A stretch of 64,000 bases of DNA from DATAXP01 sp036272935 (GTDB taxonomy: Bacteria > Planctomycetota > Planctomycetia > Pirellulales > PNKZ01), in contig DATAXP010000073.1 of the NCBI GenBank assembly GCA_036272935.1, positions 8,580 through 72,579 of the forward strand, given 5' to 3'. Positions 8,244 to 15,991 of this stretch are shown here, one piece after another. The position numbers and the translations under genes are program-made. Numbering within the stretch: position 1 is the stretch's first letter; each line of letters begins with the position of its first letter. The notes beneath the pieces were generated by a model, which was not told the origin of the DNA, searched no databases, and saw only the letters and a program-made list of their open reading frames with translations.

Positions 8244-8434
8244 GGCGGCCACCTTTCATTCGGTCTGGCTCATCATAGGCCGACGCGCCCGAGCATGCCA
8301 CCACCGCTGGCATGCACGGATTTAGTCAACTTGTAACACGCTTCGGCTTCCCCACTCGATGAACGAATTGCTACAACGTGCGTAAGCGAAAAGGGGGCGA
8401 GGGAACGATTGTTTCAATCAGGAGGATGAGAACT

Positions 8435-8806
8435 ATGTCGATGGCAAGCATGTCGATTGCAAGAAGGTGCCTGGCCGCGGTGTTGCTCGCGGTGGCGTGC
8501 GGCGGTGTGATGACGGCGGTGAACTTGTCGGGCAACCAGGCCGGAGCCGAAGAGCGTCCGCCGGCGGGGCCGGCAGGCGATCACTGGCGGTTCTACGACG
8601 GCCACTGGAGCTACTGGCACGAAGGCGACAAGCGTTGGTACTACACCGACGGCTCGCACTGGTTCTTTCACAACGGCAGCGGCTGGGCCCCGTACCAGTT
8701 CGACGCCCAATTCGGCCGAAACGGTTTCGTCCCCGGCCCCTACCAGCCGCCGGCCGTGGGTGTGAACGTCACGCTGCCACTGCACAACATCCTGCGGCAC
8801 CTGTAA
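8435..8806 (+). CDS. Small exported W/Y/H-rich protein
   Basis: 123 residues. The start is set by GGAGGATGAG just upstream of the ATG. An N-terminal signal peptide (hydrophobic LAAVLLAVACGGVMTAV) is followed by a short mature domain packed with aromatic residues: HWRFYDGHWSYWHEG, DKRWYYTDGSHWFFHNG, then GWAPYQFD. The W/Y-D-G-x-W pattern looks like two or three short imperfect repeats and could form a small beta structure or bind carbohydrate or peptide. I do not recognise a named family. A strong intrinsic terminator follows 35 bp after the stop, so it is probably a single-gene unit. Confidence 0.8.
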   Translation: MSMASMSIARRCLAAVLLAVACGGVMTAVNLSGNQAGAEERPPAGPAGDHWRFYDGHWSYWHEGDKRWYYTDGSHWFFHNGSGWAPYQFDAQFGRNGFVPGPYQPPAVGVNVTLPLHNILRHL

Positions 8807-8841
8807 GCGGCACGCAGGCACGAGTCGGCGACGTTTTTTTG

Positions 8842-8879
8842 CGTCCGCGGTCGAGCACTCTCGCCCGCGGACGTTTTTC
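8842..8879 (+). terminator. Intrinsic terminator after the W/Y-rich exported protein
   Basis: A nine-base GC-rich stem (CGTCCGCGG with CCGCGGACG) with a 14-base loop is followed at once by TTTTT. Confidence 0.8.
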
Positions 8880-8899
8880 TGCGCCGTGATCGGACGAGC

Positions 8900-9123
8900 G
8901 GAGGATCACGAAAAGGCGAAATGCGAAACGGCAGTATTGGTCGCGGCAGCGACGTAAGCTCACTGTGGGAGGCGATTCCTATCGCCGAGTTTTGCGAAAT
9001 CTGATCTCAACGGTCGGCGAAAGGATTCGCCTCCCACATCCTTTAGGCACAAGAAGCGAACTGCGGCCGTGCCCCTACTTGCCGTTTCGTGCTTTCCTTC
9101 CTCTCGCGCATTCGTGATCTTCC
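8900..9123. repeat. Large palindrome (GGATCACGAAA family) interrupted by a second element
   Basis: The left arm starts GAGGATCACGAAAAGGCGAAATG and the right arm ends near GCATTCGTGATCTTCC. The same family, uninterrupted, is at 50050-50156. Here the loop holds the 75-bp TGTGGGAGGCGA element (8964-9038), so one repeat appears nested in another. Confidence 0.7.
8964..9038. repeat. 75-bp inverted-repeat element TGTGGGAGGCGA (copy 1)
   Basis: Two 25-bp arms, TGTGGGAGGCGATTCC... and ...GGATTCGCCTCCCACA, flank a 25-bp core. A second copy of exactly the same length lies at 55202-55276 in opposite orientation: its arms match these arms base for base while the core differs. No target-site duplication is visible. 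Confidence 0.85.
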
Positions 9124-9220
9124 GTCTGGCCTGTTTTCGCTGTGGAGCATGCTGCCGTGAATGCATAAGCTCTGGCACGATGCGCGGAATGCACACAATA
9201 GAACCGGCGCGACTGCTTCA

Positions 9221-9315
9221 GACCAAAAAACGAAGCTCGTTTCTTGGCCTGAACCCCCTGGGGACCCCTCAGGAACCAAAAAATAAACTCGGCGAGTTTT
9301 TTGGCCCGAGCCAAG
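9221..9315. repeat. 95-bp dispersed repeat (copy 1)
   Basis: Begins GACCAAAAAACGAAGCTCG and contains CCCCCTGGGGACCCCTCAGG and AAACTCGGCGAGTTTTTTGG. A nearly identical 95-bp copy in reverse orientation is at 49855-49949. It precedes acetolactate synthase and can be misread as a protein extension of that gene. Confidence 0.85.
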
Positions 9316-9488
9316 ATTGGTCGCGGGCGGTTTCATGCTTCTGGAAGTCGCGGCACGCGACGGCGAGCAGGGTCGCTGGCCGGTTGCAAATCGCCTCGGG
9401 CACGTCTACCTTAAACGATTCGGCGGCCTGCGCTTCGGTGCTGCGGCCGAGGCAATTCTCTTCGAGTCCATCACTGCGCAGGGCACCC

Positions 9489-11258
9489 GTGGCCACGATC
9501 AACAAACCTCCTGCCGTCGGTCAGATGGCCAGCGGCGCCGACATCCTTGTTCAATCGTTGGTGAACCACGGCGTCGAGGTGATCTTCGCCTATCCCGGCG
9601 GCGCGAGCATGCCGTTGCACCAGGCGCTCACGCGCTTCAAGGACCGCATCCGCACCATCCTGCCGCGCCACGAGCAAGGGGGCGGGTTCGCTGCCCAAGG
9701 CTACGCCCGCGCCACCGGCAAGCCGGGCGTCTGCATGGCCACCAGCGGTCCCGGGGCCACGAACCTAGTGACGTGCATTGCCGACGCCAAGCTCGACAGC
9801 ATTCCGCTGATCGCCATCACCGGCCAGGTGGGCACGCGCGTCATCGGCACCGACGCGTTCCAAGAAACGCCAATCGTCGAAGTCTGCCGCGGCATCACGA
9901 AGCATCACTACCTGGTGACCGACGTGAACGACCTGGCCCGCGTGATGCGCGAGGCGTTCCACATCGCCACCACCGGCCGCCCTGGCCCGGTGCTCATCGA
10001 CATGCCCAAGGACGTGCAGATCAGCCTGTGCGTTCCCGATTTCAACGCCCCGATGGACCTTCCCGGCTACCGCGATGTGCAGTTCCATGCCCCCCCCGAG
10101 CAGTTGGCCCAGGTGGCGGCAGCGATCAAACGTGCCAAGCGGCCGATCATCTACGCTGGCGGCGGCGTGATCTCGGGCGACGCCAGTGCCGAGCTGCGCG
10201 AACTGATCCGCAAGACGGGCATCCCGACGACGATGACCGTCATGGGGCTGGGCGCCGTGCCGAACGAAGACCCGCTGTCGCTCGACATGCTGGGGATGCA
10301 CGGCAGCGTGTACGCCAACTATGCGGTTGACCAGGCCGATCTGCTCCTGGCGTTCGGCGTGCGGTTCGATGATCGCGTGACCGGCAAGGTCAGCGAGTTC
10401 GCCAAGCACGGGTTCATCGTCCATATCGATATCGATCCCAGCGAGCTGAACAAGAACAAGGAAGCGCACATTCCGATTGTCAGCGACATTAAATATGCGC
10501 TGGCCGAGCTGAATAAGATCGTCGAGAAGCCCGACAACTTGCAGCCGTGGTACGACCAGATCGCCGCGTGGAAGAAGAGCGATCCGTTCCACTACGACAC
10601 CGGCTTCCCTGGCATCCTGCCACAGCACGCGATTGCCGAGCTGTCGCGGCTGACCCGTGAGCGCGACACGATCGTGTCGGTCGGCGTCGGCCAGCATCAG
10701 ATGTGGGCCGCCCAGTTCTACAAGTTCCGCAATCCACGCACCTGGCTGAGCAGCTCGGGGCTGGGGACGATGGGCTTCGGGCTGCCGGCGGCGATGGGCG
10801 CGAAGGCGGCCCATCCCGACGCGCTGGTCGTCGATATCGACGGCGATGGCAGCTTCCTGATGAACATCCAGGAGCTGGCCACTTGCTTCTGCGAGAAGCT
10901 GCCGGTGAAGGTGCTGTTGTTGAACAATCAGCATCTGGGCATGGTCGTGCAGTGGGAAGATCGGTTCCATCAATCGAACCGGGCGCACACTTACTTGGGT
11001 CCGATCGACGATCCCGAAGCGATCGGCCAAGGCGACGGCCTCGGCCCCAAGAACCGATACCCCGATTTCGTGGCGATTGCTAAGGGGTTCGGCTGCGGCG
11101 CCCGCAGCATCAAAGCCAAGGCCGACCTGGTCGACGCCCTGCGAGAAATGATCGACTATCCGGGACCGTATGTGCTCGATGTCGAGGTGCCGTACCAGGA
11201 GCACGTGCTGCCGATGATCCCCTCGGGCAAGACGGTCAAGGACCTCATCAAGGAATAA
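9489..11258 (+). CDS. ilvB: Acetolactate synthase large subunit
   Basis: ThDP-dependent enzyme (589 residues) that condenses pyruvate to 2-acetolactate, or with 2-oxobutyrate to acetohydroxybutyrate, in branched-chain amino acid synthesis. It shows the N-terminal FAYPGGASMPLHQAL, the catalytic-Glu segment RHEQGGGFAAQGYARATG, the FAD-domain stretch GAVPNEDPLSLDMLGMHG, and the ThDP motif GDGSFLMNIQEL...NNQHLGMV. I use the GTG at 9489 because homology begins a few residues later; an ATG at 9525 is the alternative. No ilvN regulatory subunit or ilvC gene is next to it. Only one copy is seen here, and the biosynthetic role is assumed from the family. Confidence 0.93.
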   Translation: MATINKPPAVGQMASGADILVQSLVNHGVEVIFAYPGGASMPLHQALTRFKDRIRTILPRHEQGGGFAAQGYARATGKPGVCMATSGPGATNLVTCIADAKLDSIPLIAITGQVGTRVIGTDAFQETPIVEVCRGITKHHYLVTDVNDLARVMREAFHIATTGRPGPVLIDMPKDVQISLCVPDFNAPMDLPGYRDVQFHAPPEQLAQVAAAIKRAKRPIIYAGGGVISGDASAELRELIRKTGIPTTMTVMGLGAVPNEDPLSLDMLGMHGSVYANYAVDQADLLLAFGVRFDDRVTGKVSEFAKHGFIVHIDIDPSELNKNKEAHIPIVSDIKYALAELNKIVEKPDNLQPWYDQIAAWKKSDPFHYDTGFPGILPQHAIAELSRLTRERDTIVSVGVGQHQMWAAQFYKFRNPRTWLSSSGLGTMGFGLPAAMGAKAAHPDALVVDIDGDGSFLMNIQELATCFCEKLPVKVLLLNNQHLGMVVQWEDRFHQSNRAHTYLGPIDDPEAIGQGDGLGPKNRYPDFVAIAKGFGCGARSIKAKADLVDALREMIDYPGPYVLDVEVPYQEHVLPMIPSGKTVKDLIKE

Positions 11259-11260
11259 AT

Positions 11261-11333
11261 GGGGAATTCGGAATGGGGACTGGGGAATGGAAGCGATCAT
11301 TCCCCATTCCCCAGTCCCCATTCCCCATTGCAC
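11261..11333. repeat. GGGGAATGG/CCATTCCCC palindrome spanning a gene start
   Basis: Repeated GGGGA(A/C)T units on the left are mirrored by ATTCCCC(A/C) units on the right, so the segment can form a long hairpin. It begins 3 bp after the acetolactate synthase stop and includes the predicted start codon of the next gene, whose first 20 or so residues are repeat-encoded. Confidence 0.8.
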
Positions 11334-13210
11334 TGTTGCTGTTGGCGGCAACCGCCTGGGTCTATGCTCCGACGCGTTCGTTCCAGTACCTCAACTGGGA
11401 CGACGATCAGTATGTGACCGAGCATCCGCGCGTGCAGCACGGTCTGATGGCGGCAAATCTCCCTTGGCTCTTCGCGGGTTCTCACGGCGGCAACTGGCAC
11501 CCGCTGGCGACCTTGTCGCACATGCTCGATGTATCGCTGTGGGGCATGCGACCGGGTCCGCCGCATGTCGAAAATGTCGCGCTGCACCTGGCTAACACGC
11601 TGCTCGTGTGGCTTGTGCTGGCACGGCTCACCGGCGCGTCGGGACGATCGTTGATCGTTGCCGGCCTGTTCGCCTTGCATCCGCTGCACGTTGAGAGCGT
11701 CGCGTGGGTTTCGGAACGCAAGGACGTGCTGTGCGCGCTGTTTTGGTGGCTAACGATCGCGGCGTACGCGCGCTGGGCGCGTGAGCCGAGCAGCGGGCGA
11801 TTCGCGCTGTTAGCCGTGGCATTTGCCGTGGCGCTGCTGTCGAAGGCGATGGCCGTCACGTTGCCGGTGGTGTTCTTGCTGCTGGACCATTGGCCCCTGC
11901 GGCGCGAGCGGACCGCGCGAGAACTGCTCGTCGAAAAACTGCCGTTGTTCGGCCTTTCGGTCGTCGCCGCCGGACTCACGTTCGCCGCGCAGTGGCGTTT
12001 CGGCGCGGTGCAGGCGCTGGTAGACGTCTCGTGGCCTCTGCGCCTGGCCAACGCGGCGATCAGCTATGTGACCTACTTGCAACAGATGCTCTGGCCGACG
12101 CACCTGGCCTGCTTCTATCCGTATTCGGTGACGATCGAATCGTCATCGGCCGAGCGCGCCCGATTCCTCGCCCAAGGGGCGGCGGCGGCACTGGCCCTGG
12201 CAAGCGTCTCGTGGCTGGCGGTGCGATTTCGCCGGCAAGCACCGTATCTGTTCGTCGGCTGGTTTTGGTACCTGGTCACGCTGCTGCCGGTGGTCGGCAT
12301 CGTGTCAGTGGGCACGCAGGCGCATGCCGATCGTTACAGCTATCTGCCTCTGGTCGGCGTGTGGATCGCATTGGTTTGGGCCGTGGCCGATCTGCTCGGC
12401 TCGCTGAGCAATTGGAAGGCTACGTCAGTTGCGGTGATTGTGCTGCTCGGCGCCTTGGCGGTGCAGGCGCGGCGGCAAGTGCTCACGTGGCGCGATTCCG
12501 AGACGCTCTTCCGGCACGATCTGGCCGTCATCGGTCCCAATTCCCAGGCGTACTTGAACCTAGGGATGGCACTGGGTGCTCAGGGCCGAACGGACGAAGC
12601 GATGCTCGCCTATCGGCATGCGATCGATTGTGGCGATCGCGATGTGCGGGCCCGCAACAACCTCGGCGCGCTCTTGTGCCTGTCGGGGCAAACGGAAGCG
12701 GCGATTCGTGAATATCGCCGGGCCATCGAACTGAACTCGCGTACGGCACTGGTGCGCGAGAACCTTGGCGAGGCGCTGCTGACGAAGGGAGAACCGCTCG
12801 CGGCGACCGAGCAGTTGAGCGAAGCGGTGAAACTCGATCCCGCCTCGGCACGAGCCCACTGGCTGCTGGGGCGGGCGCGAATCGCTCTGGGGCAATCGGC
12901 GCTGGCCGAGCAGGAATTTCGCGCCGCGGTGCAATTGAAGCCCGATTGGGCCGAGGCACACAATAACTTGGGAGCGGCGCTTTTTTCTCGCGGCAAGTTC
13001 GATGAGGCGGCCACCGAGTTCGACGCCGCGCTCGCGCTCGATCCGGCGCTCATCGACGCCCGAGCCAACCGTGCCTGGGTGCTGGCCGAACGCGGCCGGC
13101 TTGACGATGCCCGCCGCGAGCTGAGCGAGATATTGAAGTTGCCGCGGCTCGATGCCACCGTGCGCGAGCGGATCATCGCCACCGCCCGGCAATACGGCGT
13201 CACATTCTAG
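11273..13210 (+). CDS. Polytopic membrane protein with C-terminal TPR repeats (TMTC-like)
   Basis: 645 residues. About ten membrane segments (roughly 20-410) are followed by tetratricopeptide repeats (roughly 425-610, e.g. AYLNLGMALGAQGRTDEAMLAYRHAI and AHNNLGAALFSRGKFDEAATEF). The extracytoplasmic loop LNWDDDQYVTEHP near the first membrane segment carries the acidic motif of TMTC/PMT-like glycosyltransferases, and WHPLATLSHMLD and HPLHVESVAWVSERKD are typical of this bacterial family. It may transfer sugars to exported proteins; donor and acceptor are unknown. The ATG at 11273 and the next 19 codons lie in a palindromic repeat, and the natural N-terminus may begin near ALLLLAATAWVYAP. Confidence 0.85.
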   Translation: MGTGEWKRSFPIPQSPFPIALLLLAATAWVYAPTRSFQYLNWDDDQYVTEHPRVQHGLMAANLPWLFAGSHGGNWHPLATLSHMLDVSLWGMRPGPPHVENVALHLANTLLVWLVLARLTGASGRSLIVAGLFALHPLHVESVAWVSERKDVLCALFWWLTIAAYARWAREPSSGRFALLAVAFAVALLSKAMAVTLPVVFLLLDHWPLRRERTARELLVEKLPLFGLSVVAAGLTFAAQWRFGAVQALVDVSWPLRLANAAISYVTYLQQMLWPTHLACFYPYSVTIESSSAERARFLAQGAAAALALASVSWLAVRFRRQAPYLFVGWFWYLVTLLPVVGIVSVGTQAHADRYSYLPLVGVWIALVWAVADLLGSLSNWKATSVAVIVLLGALAVQARRQVLTWRDSETLFRHDLAVIGPNSQAYLNLGMALGAQGRTDEAMLAYRHAIDCGDRDVRARNNLGALLCLSGQTEAAIREYRRAIELNSRTALVRENLGEALLTKGEPLAATEQLSEAVKLDPASARAHWLLGRARIALGQSALAEQEFRAAVQLKPDWAEAHNNLGAALFSRGKFDEAATEFDAALALDPALIDARANRAWVLAERGRLDDARRELSEILKLPRLDATVRERIIATARQYGVTF

Positions 13211-13215
13211 GGGAG

Positions 13216-13286
13216 AACCACGAAGACAAGAAGAGCACGAAGGGGAGATTGGCTGCTAACTTCGTGTCCTTCGTGCCTTGGTGGTT
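13216..13286. repeat. ACCACGAAG-type palindrome
   Basis: The left arm AACCACGAAGACAAGAAG and right arm CTTCGTGTCCTTCGTGCC...GGTGGTT fold back on each other between two convergent genes. The element may end transcription from both sides. Confidence 0.65.
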
Positions 13287-13287
13287 T

Positions 13288-14547
13288 CTATTCCGTAGTT
13301 GTGGCCAGGCGGAGGGCCACGCGGCAGGCGCGTTCGAATTCGGCGACGTCGAGCGCTTCGCTGGTGGTGTGGACGTTCACCTGGCCGCAGCCGAGCGTGA
13401 CGGTCGGGATGCCGTGGGCGGTCATCCAGTTGGCATCGAGTCCGCCGTTGCTCACGGCTCGCACCGGCTCGGCGCCGGTGGCGCGCACCGCTGCCTCGGC
13501 CGCCACGACACACGGCTCGCGGGCGTCGAGCTGGAAGGCCTCGTAATCCAGGCGGCTGGCAAAGCGCACCTTGCCGCGGGCGCCGGCGACGTTGGTTACC
13601 GCCTTGGCGGCGCGCTCGAAGGCATCGCGCATGGTGGCGAGCATCTGTTTGCGGAAGCGGGGGTCGTGGCTGCGGGCCTCGGCCTTGAGCTGCACGTGAT
13701 CGGTGACGACGTTGGTGGCCGCGCCGCCGTGGATCACGCCGATGTTGCTCGTGCCGCGGTGATGCCCTTGGCGCACGTCGCCGAGCCAGCCTTCGCGTTG
13801 CAGTTCGGCGATCGCCAGTCCGGCGATCGCCACGGCGCTCACGCCTTTCTCGGGGGCGGCGCCGGCGTGGCTGGCCAGGCCGTCAACGTCGATCGTGATG
13901 CGGTACGCGCCGGTCGCGCCGATGCCAAGCTTATTGGCCGCTCCGCCGTCCCAATTGAACGCCAGCCGCGGACTGCCGAGCATCCGCAAGTTGGCGAAGT
14001 GGGCACCGTACAGCCCCATCTCTTCTTGCACCGGCCAGAAGAAGACCAATGGCGGGTGAGGCAGCCGGCGGCGCAGGATTTCGAGTGCCGCGCTCAACAC
14101 CACGGCGCAGCCCGAGCGGTCGTCGGCGCCCAGGCCTGTGCGCTTGTCGGCCGACCGCACCATACGAGCGCGGAGCACCGGCTGCGAGCCGACGCACAGC
14201 GGCACCGTGTCCATGTGAGCCATCAGCAGGCGGCGCGGGGCGCGCAGCGTGCCGGGGAACCGCGCGATGAGGTTGCCGGTTTCGCCGGCCAAGGGGGTGC
14301 GGCGATGAGCATTGTCGGTCCGCAGCGCCGAGCGAGGCAGGCCTGCCTCGAGCAGCTTGCGCGTGATCAGATCGCGCACGGCCGCTTCGTGGCCGCTGGT
14401 GCCTTCGATGGCCATCAGTTGTATGGCCAGTTCGAGGGCGGCGGGTAAATCGGGCTCTGGTGCTGCACTGGCCGATGCAGCCGGGGCAGAATCACGACGA
14501 GGCGCGGCGCGCTTTAGGCTTGTCCCCATAAGCTGCGATTCTATCAT
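13288..14547 (-). CDS. M20-family metallopeptidase (peptidase T-like)
   Basis: 419 residues, a two-zinc aminopeptidase/carboxypeptidase-type hydrolase of clan MH. Visible metal and catalytic motifs are LLMAHMDTVPL (metal His, catalytic Asp), GLGADDRSGCAV (bridging Asp), FWPVQEEMGLYGA (catalytic and metal Glu) and FNWDGG (metal Asp). The lid domain DGLASHAGAAPEKGVSA supplies the dimer-side His, and CGQVNVHTTSE supplies the last metal His. About 30 low-complexity residues precede the domain, and the start could instead be the Met at residue 7. No signal peptide is seen, so it is cytoplasmic, probably a tripeptidase-type enzyme. It converges with the TPR membrane protein gene. Confidence 0.88.
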   Translation of the reverse strand: MIESQLMGTSLKRAAPRRDSAPAASASAAPEPDLPAALELAIQLMAIEGTSGHEAAVRDLITRKLLEAGLPRSALRTDNAHRRTPLAGETGNLIARFPGTLRAPRRLLMAHMDTVPLCVGSQPVLRARMVRSADKRTGLGADDRSGCAVVLSAALEILRRRLPHPPLVFFWPVQEEMGLYGAHFANLRMLGSPRLAFNWDGGAANKLGIGATGAYRITIDVDGLASHAGAAPEKGVSAVAIAGLAIAELQREGWLGDVRQGHHRGTSNIGVIHGGAATNVVTDHVQLKAEARSHDPRFRKQMLATMRDAFERAAKAVTNVAGARGKVRFASRLDYEAFQLDAREPCVVAAEAAVRATGAEPVRAVSNGGLDANWMTAHGIPTVTLGCGQVNVHTTSEALDVAEFERACRVALRLATTTE

Positions 14548-14597
14548 CTAGAAGCGTCGATGGGGGATTCCGTGCCACAAGCGAGATCGGCCGCCGC

Positions 14598-15404
14598 ATG
14601 CCGCTGTTGAGATACCTGGAGCAAAAGCTCCGACCTTGGGCGATCCCGAACCTGACGCTCGGCCTGATCGCCGTGCAGGTGGCGGCGTACGCCTTCGAGT
14701 CGATCAGCCCGAACGGCGTCGCGAGGTTGGCGCTCGTGCCCGACCGGGTGCTCGCTGGCGAGGTTTGGCGGTTGGTGACCTTCCTGGCGGTGCCGCCGCT
14801 GACGAACCTGATCTTCGCGTTTTTCTTCTGGTACATCTTCTACATGATGGGCACGGCCCTGGAGCAGACCTGGGGAGCGCTGCGCTACAACCTGTACCTG
14901 CTCATCGGCTACGTGGCGACCGTGGCCGCGGCGCTGGCGCATCCGGCCGCGCCAGCGACGAACGGATTTCTTTACGCCTCGATGTTCCTGGCGTTCGCCT
15001 GGGAGTATCCCGATTTCGAGTTCTACATCTTCTTCATACTGCCGATCAAAGTTCGTTGGCTGGCGCTGTTGCAGTGGATCGGCTACGCCTTTGCCGTGTT
15101 CGGCGGCGATTGGCTGGTGCTGGCGAGCGTGGTGAACTTTTTCGTGTTCTTTGGCCGGCAGATTGTCGATCGCATTCGCACGGGTCGCCGGCGCATGGCG
15201 ACGCAGGCTCAACGGCTGGTACCGGCCAACAAGGAGCCGTTCCATCGCTGCCTGGTGTGCGGCATCACCGACCAGACGAACCCCGAGATGGAGTTCCGCT
15301 ATTGCAGCAAGTGCTATGGCACCTGCGGCTACTGCTCGCGCCACCTGCATGCACACGAACACTTGCCGCCGCCGATCGAAGCGACGAGCGTGGGGAGCCA
15401 ATGA
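14598..15404 (+). CDS. Rhomboid-like membrane protein with C-terminal zinc ribbon, lacking the catalytic serine motif
   Basis: 268 residues. Six or so membrane segments (about 17-200) show the rhomboid layout: WRLVTFLAVPP, then GTALEQTWGALRYNLYLLIG. Where active rhomboids have GxSG in the fourth core helix, this protein has NGFLYASMFLAFAW, and no clear catalytic His follows. It is probably a pseudoprotease. The cytoplasmic tail (about 210-255) has CLVCG...YCSKCYGTCGYC followed by HLHAHEH, three CxxC pairs that should bind zinc. It could bind or escort membrane clients. Function is not known. The stop codon lies in the first bases of a palindromic repeat. Confidence 0.8.
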   Translation: MPLLRYLEQKLRPWAIPNLTLGLIAVQVAAYAFESISPNGVARLALVPDRVLAGEVWRLVTFLAVPPLTNLIFAFFFWYIFYMMGTALEQTWGALRYNLYLLIGYVATVAAALAHPAAPATNGFLYASMFLAFAWEYPDFEFYIFFILPIKVRWLALLQWIGYAFAVFGGDWLVLASVVNFFVFFGRQIVDRIRTGRRRMATQAQRLVPANKEPFHRCLVCGITDQTNPEMEFRYCSKCYGTCGYCSRHLHAHEHLPPPIEATSVGSQ

Positions 15405-15503
15405 CGAATGACGAAGTCCGAATGACGATTGAATGACGAATGCCTGCCTTAGGGCTTCGTCCTTCGGACTTCCTTCGACATTCGAGCTTCGTCATTCGTC
15501 ATT
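15400..15503. repeat. AATGACGAATGACGAAG palindrome
   Basis: Left end AATGACGAATGACGAAG and right end CTTCGTCATTCGTCATT are perfect inverted repeats of 17 bp, with internal shorter copies. The left arm overlaps the last codon and stop of the rhomboid-like gene. Confidence 0.8.
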
Positions 15504-15573
15504 GCCGCATAGAGTGCTAGCAGCGCGCGAGAAAAATCGCGAAAAAACCTCGCAAAAAAGCCGCGCTTCGCGA

Positions 15574-15579
15574 TATACT
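15574..15579 (+). promoter_or_regulatory. Possible -10 element for the alpha-CTD gene
   Basis: TATACT lies about 65 bp before the start codon, downstream of an A-rich stretch of AAAAAA runs. No convincing -35 hexamer is seen, so this is tentative. Confidence 0.3.
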
Positions 15580-15644
15580 CGCCCCTCGATGCGGCGCCAG
15601 GGATGCGCCGCCGCGATTCGTGCCCATTGAACGGGAGGGAACCC

Positions 15645-15917
15645 ATGACGCGCGTTCGTCTCAGCATGGCCCATGAGAATGCCAAGAGCCTTTCGAACCG
15701 CTTGGACATGAGCACGGCCGAAATCGGCCTCAGCGTCCGCACGACCAACTGCCTCGAAGAGCGCGGCATCTTCACAGTCAACGACCTGCTGCACTGCACG
15801 CGCGATGATCTGCTCGGCATCTCGAACTTCGGCGAAAAGACGCTCGAAGAGGTGTACAAGGCGTTGGAAGGGATCGGCTTCTATCGTCCAGCCCGCCAAA
15901 CAGCCCTCAGCGCCTAG
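15645..15917 (+). CDS. Free-standing RNA polymerase alpha C-terminal-domain-like protein
   Basis: 90 residues. GGGAGGGA stands four bases before the ATG and decides the start. The C-terminal two-thirds match the helix-hairpin-helix alpha-CTD fold: EIGLSVRTTNCLEERGIFTVNDLL, then LLGISNFGEKTLEEVYKALEGIGF, where NFGEKTLEEV is the part that in RpoA contacts UP-element DNA and activators. The N-terminal dimerisation domain of RpoA is absent. Short proteins of this type are common in planctomycetes. It may bind AT-rich promoter DNA or compete with RpoA for activators; that role is inference. Confidence 0.88.
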   Translation: MTRVRLSMAHENAKSLSNRLDMSTAEIGLSVRTTNCLEERGIFTVNDLLHCTRDDLLGISNFGEKTLEEVYKALEGIGFYRPARQTALSA

Positions 15918-15991
15918 GCCGCGGAAGAAACCGTAGATCAACGCGGATGGACGCAGATACGGGCAAGGTTGATCTGCGTGCATCTGCGGTT

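Larger units (their letters stand above)
8807..9488. other. Gene-free interval filled with repeats
   Basis: Apart from the terminator and the three repeats listed, I see no coding sequence. The open frame running into acetolactate synthase from the left is made of repeat sequence and lacks family similarity. Confidence 0.7.

Noticed and set aside
9069..9488. Apparent 140-residue N-terminal extension of acetolactate synthase
   Set aside because: It is encoded by a palindromic and a dispersed repeat and has no similarity to the family.
9765..11351. 528-residue open frame opposite acetolactate synthase
   Set aside because: Antisense shadow with no recognisable domain; the plus-strand gene is certain.
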